Below are positions 60,601 to 64,000 of a stretch of 64,000 nucleotides of DNA, one piece after another. The translations under genes and the position numbers were made by a program. This stretch comes from Condylostoma magnum (taxonomy: Eukaryota; Ciliophora; Heterotrichea; Heterotrichida; Condylostomatidae). The stretch covers positions 1-64,000 of the forward strand of contig CAKKTI010000045.1 in NCBI GenBank assembly GCA_920105805.1. The letters are read 5' to 3'. The notes beneath the pieces were generated by a model, which saw only the letters and a list, made by a program, of their open reading frames with translations, was not told where the DNA came from and did not search any database. Position 1 is the first letter of the stretch. Every line of letters starts with the position of its first letter.

Positions 60601-63600
60601 ACAAATATGCTCAGGAGGAGGGCCATATACTCCTTTCCTTCTTCTACAGTCTACTTTTCCATCTATGATCATTTACACTTAATTGGAATCTGTCTAAGCA
60701 CTGAAGCCAATTTCAGTATACAGGTATACAGATTGGTCTAGTTTATTCATTAGTACATCTTTTACATATATTGTCTTCCCAGTACCAGTAGTACCGCAGA
60801 ATATCATGGGAATATTTGACTTTATGAGAGATTCTAGTATATAAGTGTACCTGACTGTATCAATAGTAGAAACAATCACTTCATTTGGTTACAACTTATT
60901 AGAAATAGGAGCATCAATGTTAACTAGTCCAGCTTCCGTCCAGTGTCTCCAGTGTAAAATTTTGTTTAAAAACACATAATCATAATACGAAGCTGCTTCT
61001 GGTATGCTAGGAACTATTTTCTTGCCTTTGTTCTTAATTTCATTAACATCTCCAGCCAGCATCCTTCTCATCCAGATATTAAAATTCCTCCTATGCTCTG
61101 TTATGACACACGCACCCAGCGACCAAGTCATACAATATATAAAATTACAATCAATGATCTTAATCCTATCCTTCTCTTCCATGGAATCAAACTCATCTGG
61201 ATCAGCTAAAGCCTTTAACGACTCTGCGTACATCTTAAGAAAAGTAGCAACTAAACTCTATGGCATTACAGGCATTATTTGCTTCATTTTATTCATGACT
61301 TAGAATAACGTAGGTTCCAGCATTCATTCAATCAAGAAATGTACTTCCATAGTTTCATTTTCTAGAAATGTACTAGGAATTTCAGACTTGCTCCAAGATT
61401 CATACAGTGGTTGCCATCCCAGCTTATGTGGCTGCACGTAAACCATACCGCATCTACTGACAGTGGCCGGGGAGGCTTATTCCAGATCCATCGGCTCAAA
61501 AATCAAGTTCATATTGCCAGACATAGCTATTATCTCCCCACTGGTTAAGCACAGCTTCTTATTATCATCTAAAACCGTGTTCATGTTTTCAATCCACAAA
61601 GCATCAACTGGACCATCAAAGATCAGCCATTTACGCTGCATTGACTCATCATTAGCAAACTCCTTAAAGCCTTTAGCTAAGACTCCGTCTTGCCAGTCTT
61701 TTGATACTTCATCAAAGGAGCCGTATAGTTACCGAGAGTTTATTGATTTTGGATTAAGAGTGTATGTTTTAACCAGATTCTCATTCATATAGCTTTTCTG
61801 GTAGCATTCTGTAAGAGCTGCTGCTAGAATGTGTATTGCACTTGTTTTTCCTGAGAAGGGTAATCCTACTATCATTAGCCCGTGTCTAACACATATCATT
61901 TCGTATAATTGGATAATCTTTTCAATGAAGTAAGGATGTGTGGCTAAATTTTACTTTTCACACTGATTATTCACACATTCTAACAAATTTTCATAATCAG
62001 GATTAGGCAATTATATACCAGGGAATAGATCAGAGGTGATTCCTTCAAACAAAGGAAGATCATACGACAGGAACTTGGCTAGATTTATATCATTTATAGC
62101 CCTTAATATCAGAATCTACTCATCTTCCTATGGATACCTTCTTTTAAGATTTCCTCCGGAAATCAACACTGACTTAACAGCTCTCATCCCGTAGTCATAA
62201 TGAGGCTGTGTGCTTAGTTACTCACTGCACAGTTTGTAAGTTGCAACGATTTTCCTGGCCAGCGGTTTCGCCTCTCTAAACCCATACGAGTACAGTACAT
62301 TCTCCGAGATCAGCACATAGTCTGGAACCATCATTGCCACAGTTCTAAACAATGCCTTTAGATTATCCGGCAACTGACTCCTTCCAGCATACCCAGGATT
62401 CATGGTAATAAAGCAGTTGCAGGTGGATTTAACCGGCAGCAATGTTCCCTCGAAGTTAACCTCAGTCAGATTATCCCTTATAGCGTTTTAGATCTCCAAC
62501 AACTACTATGCAATAACTGAAAGCACATCCGGCTCAATCCTATTAAACTCATCAAAACAACTCCAACCTCCAGTTGCAATTAACCCTTTAAAGAACTTGC
62601 CCATTGCTTCGAAATCAAGACCATCTTGACAGTTAAACACAACACACATCCTAGCCAACGCCTTCGCTAGATCCTTAACAGTCTCCGTCTTTCCTGTCCC
62701 AGCAGGACCCTCCGGAGCACCTCCATAACTCAAATAAACTGCTCCGCACAATGTCCTATAGCACTTGTTAGTCAGAGGTGTTATTACAAGTCTCTCCGAG
62801 TTTCCCAAATACTCGTAATTATAATCCAACTCTGCATTTAGAATCCTGACCAGTACATTCTCATGCTCCCAGTAGTACCTCATTTAAGCCAGCCATGAGA
62901 AGTCGTTTAGGTCGTCAATTCCCTCGTCTATAAGTGCCTGTATGGTATCACGAGCATTTACGTCCAAAACTATCAGAGCCTTTAAAGTGCATCTAACAAG
63001 GTCAGGAATATCCCCTCTGACTAAGTCAACTATATCATTCAGTAGCTCAGTGCACTGAGACGCGTAGTCTTGAAGGCCTTGCAAGCCACTGATCTGTAGC
63101 TTCTCCTCGGCACCTTGTGTCCAGTATGTCATGGAAGCACAAAGCACGGCCTGTCCCTTGTGCAGTTGTACCCATTCCTTGCGCTCACGCTTTGGGTAGT
63201 CATTCAGCGCCTTTTAGATTGTCTCACGAGTGCCTTTAAGCATACAGTCCTCTACTTCAATAAGCCATCTCTCCACTGCACCCTCGGCTAACTAAGGGTC
63301 TATTATACGCAGAAACTCTACACGCTCACCTTCTTAACTTATCATTGCTGATATTCTGTCCTAGTCGTCAAATTCCAAGCTTTTTATGCCTTCAAAACAC
63401 TTCTTCAAGTGAGGCTTTACACGTTTAGGGTCTCTGGTTTCTTTTAGTATGGAAAGGAGTTCTTCATTGGATAAGAAGTAGAAACGAGGGAAGAACAGAC
63501 GCTTTTTCTCTAGGTAGTTGTTTAGTTCGTGCTATACTAGTTCTAGCTTGTCAAGACAGTTGGCTAGAGTGTCTAGTAAGTTCTCTATTTTTATAACGTT

Positions 63601-64000
63601 GATTACAAATAAATCTCTCTTGGTTAATTCCATTATCCTTTTCCAGTTGTTGTCCACCTCTCGGAAAAGAGCGGCTTCTTTGAATAGCTGTTTTTATATA
63701 TCAGCACTAGCAAACACGGGCTCTAGTTAAATTCACAGTTGCTGTACTTTTAGCCATACATTTATTACATTGTCAATCAATGTTAGCTTTTCATTTCATT
63801 CGATTATTCTAGGTAGGAATTCTTAGGCGAAGGGACTACTCTTCATGGTTTAAGTAATTAGTAGCTAATCATCTAAAATTTACTGGATTAGTTCAATAGA
63901 AGCCCCTACATGTATAAAAGTGTCACTTTCCTACCACTATTTCAGCTCAAACACCACATCATTCCATTCTTTTTCCATTTTATTCAGAGTATTCAGATTA
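54664..64000 (-). CDS. DNAH: Axonemal dynein heavy chain, C-terminal about 3100 residues
   Basis: The ciliary motor chain; the 5' end lies beyond the right edge. P-loops appear in order: AAA1 [18 protein letters not shown] (near 62690) with [21 protein letters not shown]2 GLPFSGKT (near 61860); AAA3 [15 protein letters not shown] (near 60790); AAA4 [14 protein letters not shown] (near 59690). The stalk coiled coil and microtubule-binding domain lie near 57900-58900, then AAA5, AAA6 and a C-terminal region ending [17 protein letters not shown] before TAG TAA at 54661-54666. This end is the family's normal one. Inner-arm single-headed types (DNAH3/7/12) seem closest, not proven. Many TAA/TAG and TGA codons lie inside. 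Confidence 0.95.

Overview
The window reads as the left end of a macronuclear chromosome of a ciliate, most likely a heterotrich close to Condylostoma. It opens with 12 copies of the 8-base repeat CACCCTTA, a telomere at a chromosome end. Conserved genes can only be read if TAA and TAG mean Gln and TGA means Trp: the ISWI helicase box reads DSDWNPQ with TGA as W, and propionyl-CoA carboxylase beta has a TAA Gln 27 codons before its natural end. Yet the same genes end at TAA or TAG exactly where their families end (for example PCCB at NIPL-TAG, dynein at QLDD-TAG-TAA), and one or two seem to end at TGA. All three codons therefore look both sense and stop, the Condylostoma-type code (NCBI table 28). 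The karyorelict code (table 27, TGA the only stop) fits badly. With standard stops only fragments of these genes are visible.

Layout. 1-96 telomere; 97-1100 AT-rich subtelomere; 1101-5144 full-length Dicer; about 5500-5975 a degenerate zinc-finger stretch. From 6161 onward genes are packed almost without spacers: an IQ-motif protein, a four-helix membrane protein, an F-BAR plus SMP lipid-transfer protein, adenylosuccinate synthetase, two small proteins, ISWI, an armadillo-like protein, a zinc finger-LRR-coiled-coil protein head to head with an ankyrin protein, a glutamate-receptor-like channel, coiled-coil and TBC proteins, a cysteine-peptidase-like protein, several unknowns, a large multi-C2 protein, PCCB, an ankyrin-FYVE protein, more unknowns, a USP7-like deubiquitinase, a KIF19-like kinesin-8, a GST, a trehalose-6-phosphate synthase, a DENND4-like protein, a calcium-dependent kinase, a RAP-domain protein, and an axonemal dynein heavy chain that runs off the right edge.

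Organisation. About 39 genes lie in 64 kb. Convergent neighbours end 0 to 30 bases apart, or overlap by 17 to 20 bases. Divergent start codons can be 6 to 9 bases apart. Nearly all genes read in one frame with no interrupting intron; one convincing 15-base intron candidate (the heterotrich intron size) is seen in the DENN gene. No rRNA, tRNA, CRISPR array, transposon or viral remnant was recognised.

Gene content is ordinary for a ciliate: cilium parts (dynein, kinesin-8, C2 protein), membrane traffic (DENN, TBC, FYVE, F-BAR/SMP), calcium and ligand signalling, small-RNA processing, and core metabolism. Starts and stops were set from family ends, spacing, clustered TAA/TAG codons and frame arithmetic. 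Because no codon is an unconditional stop, gene ends carry more doubt than usual. All family names come from motifs read by eye; no database search was run.
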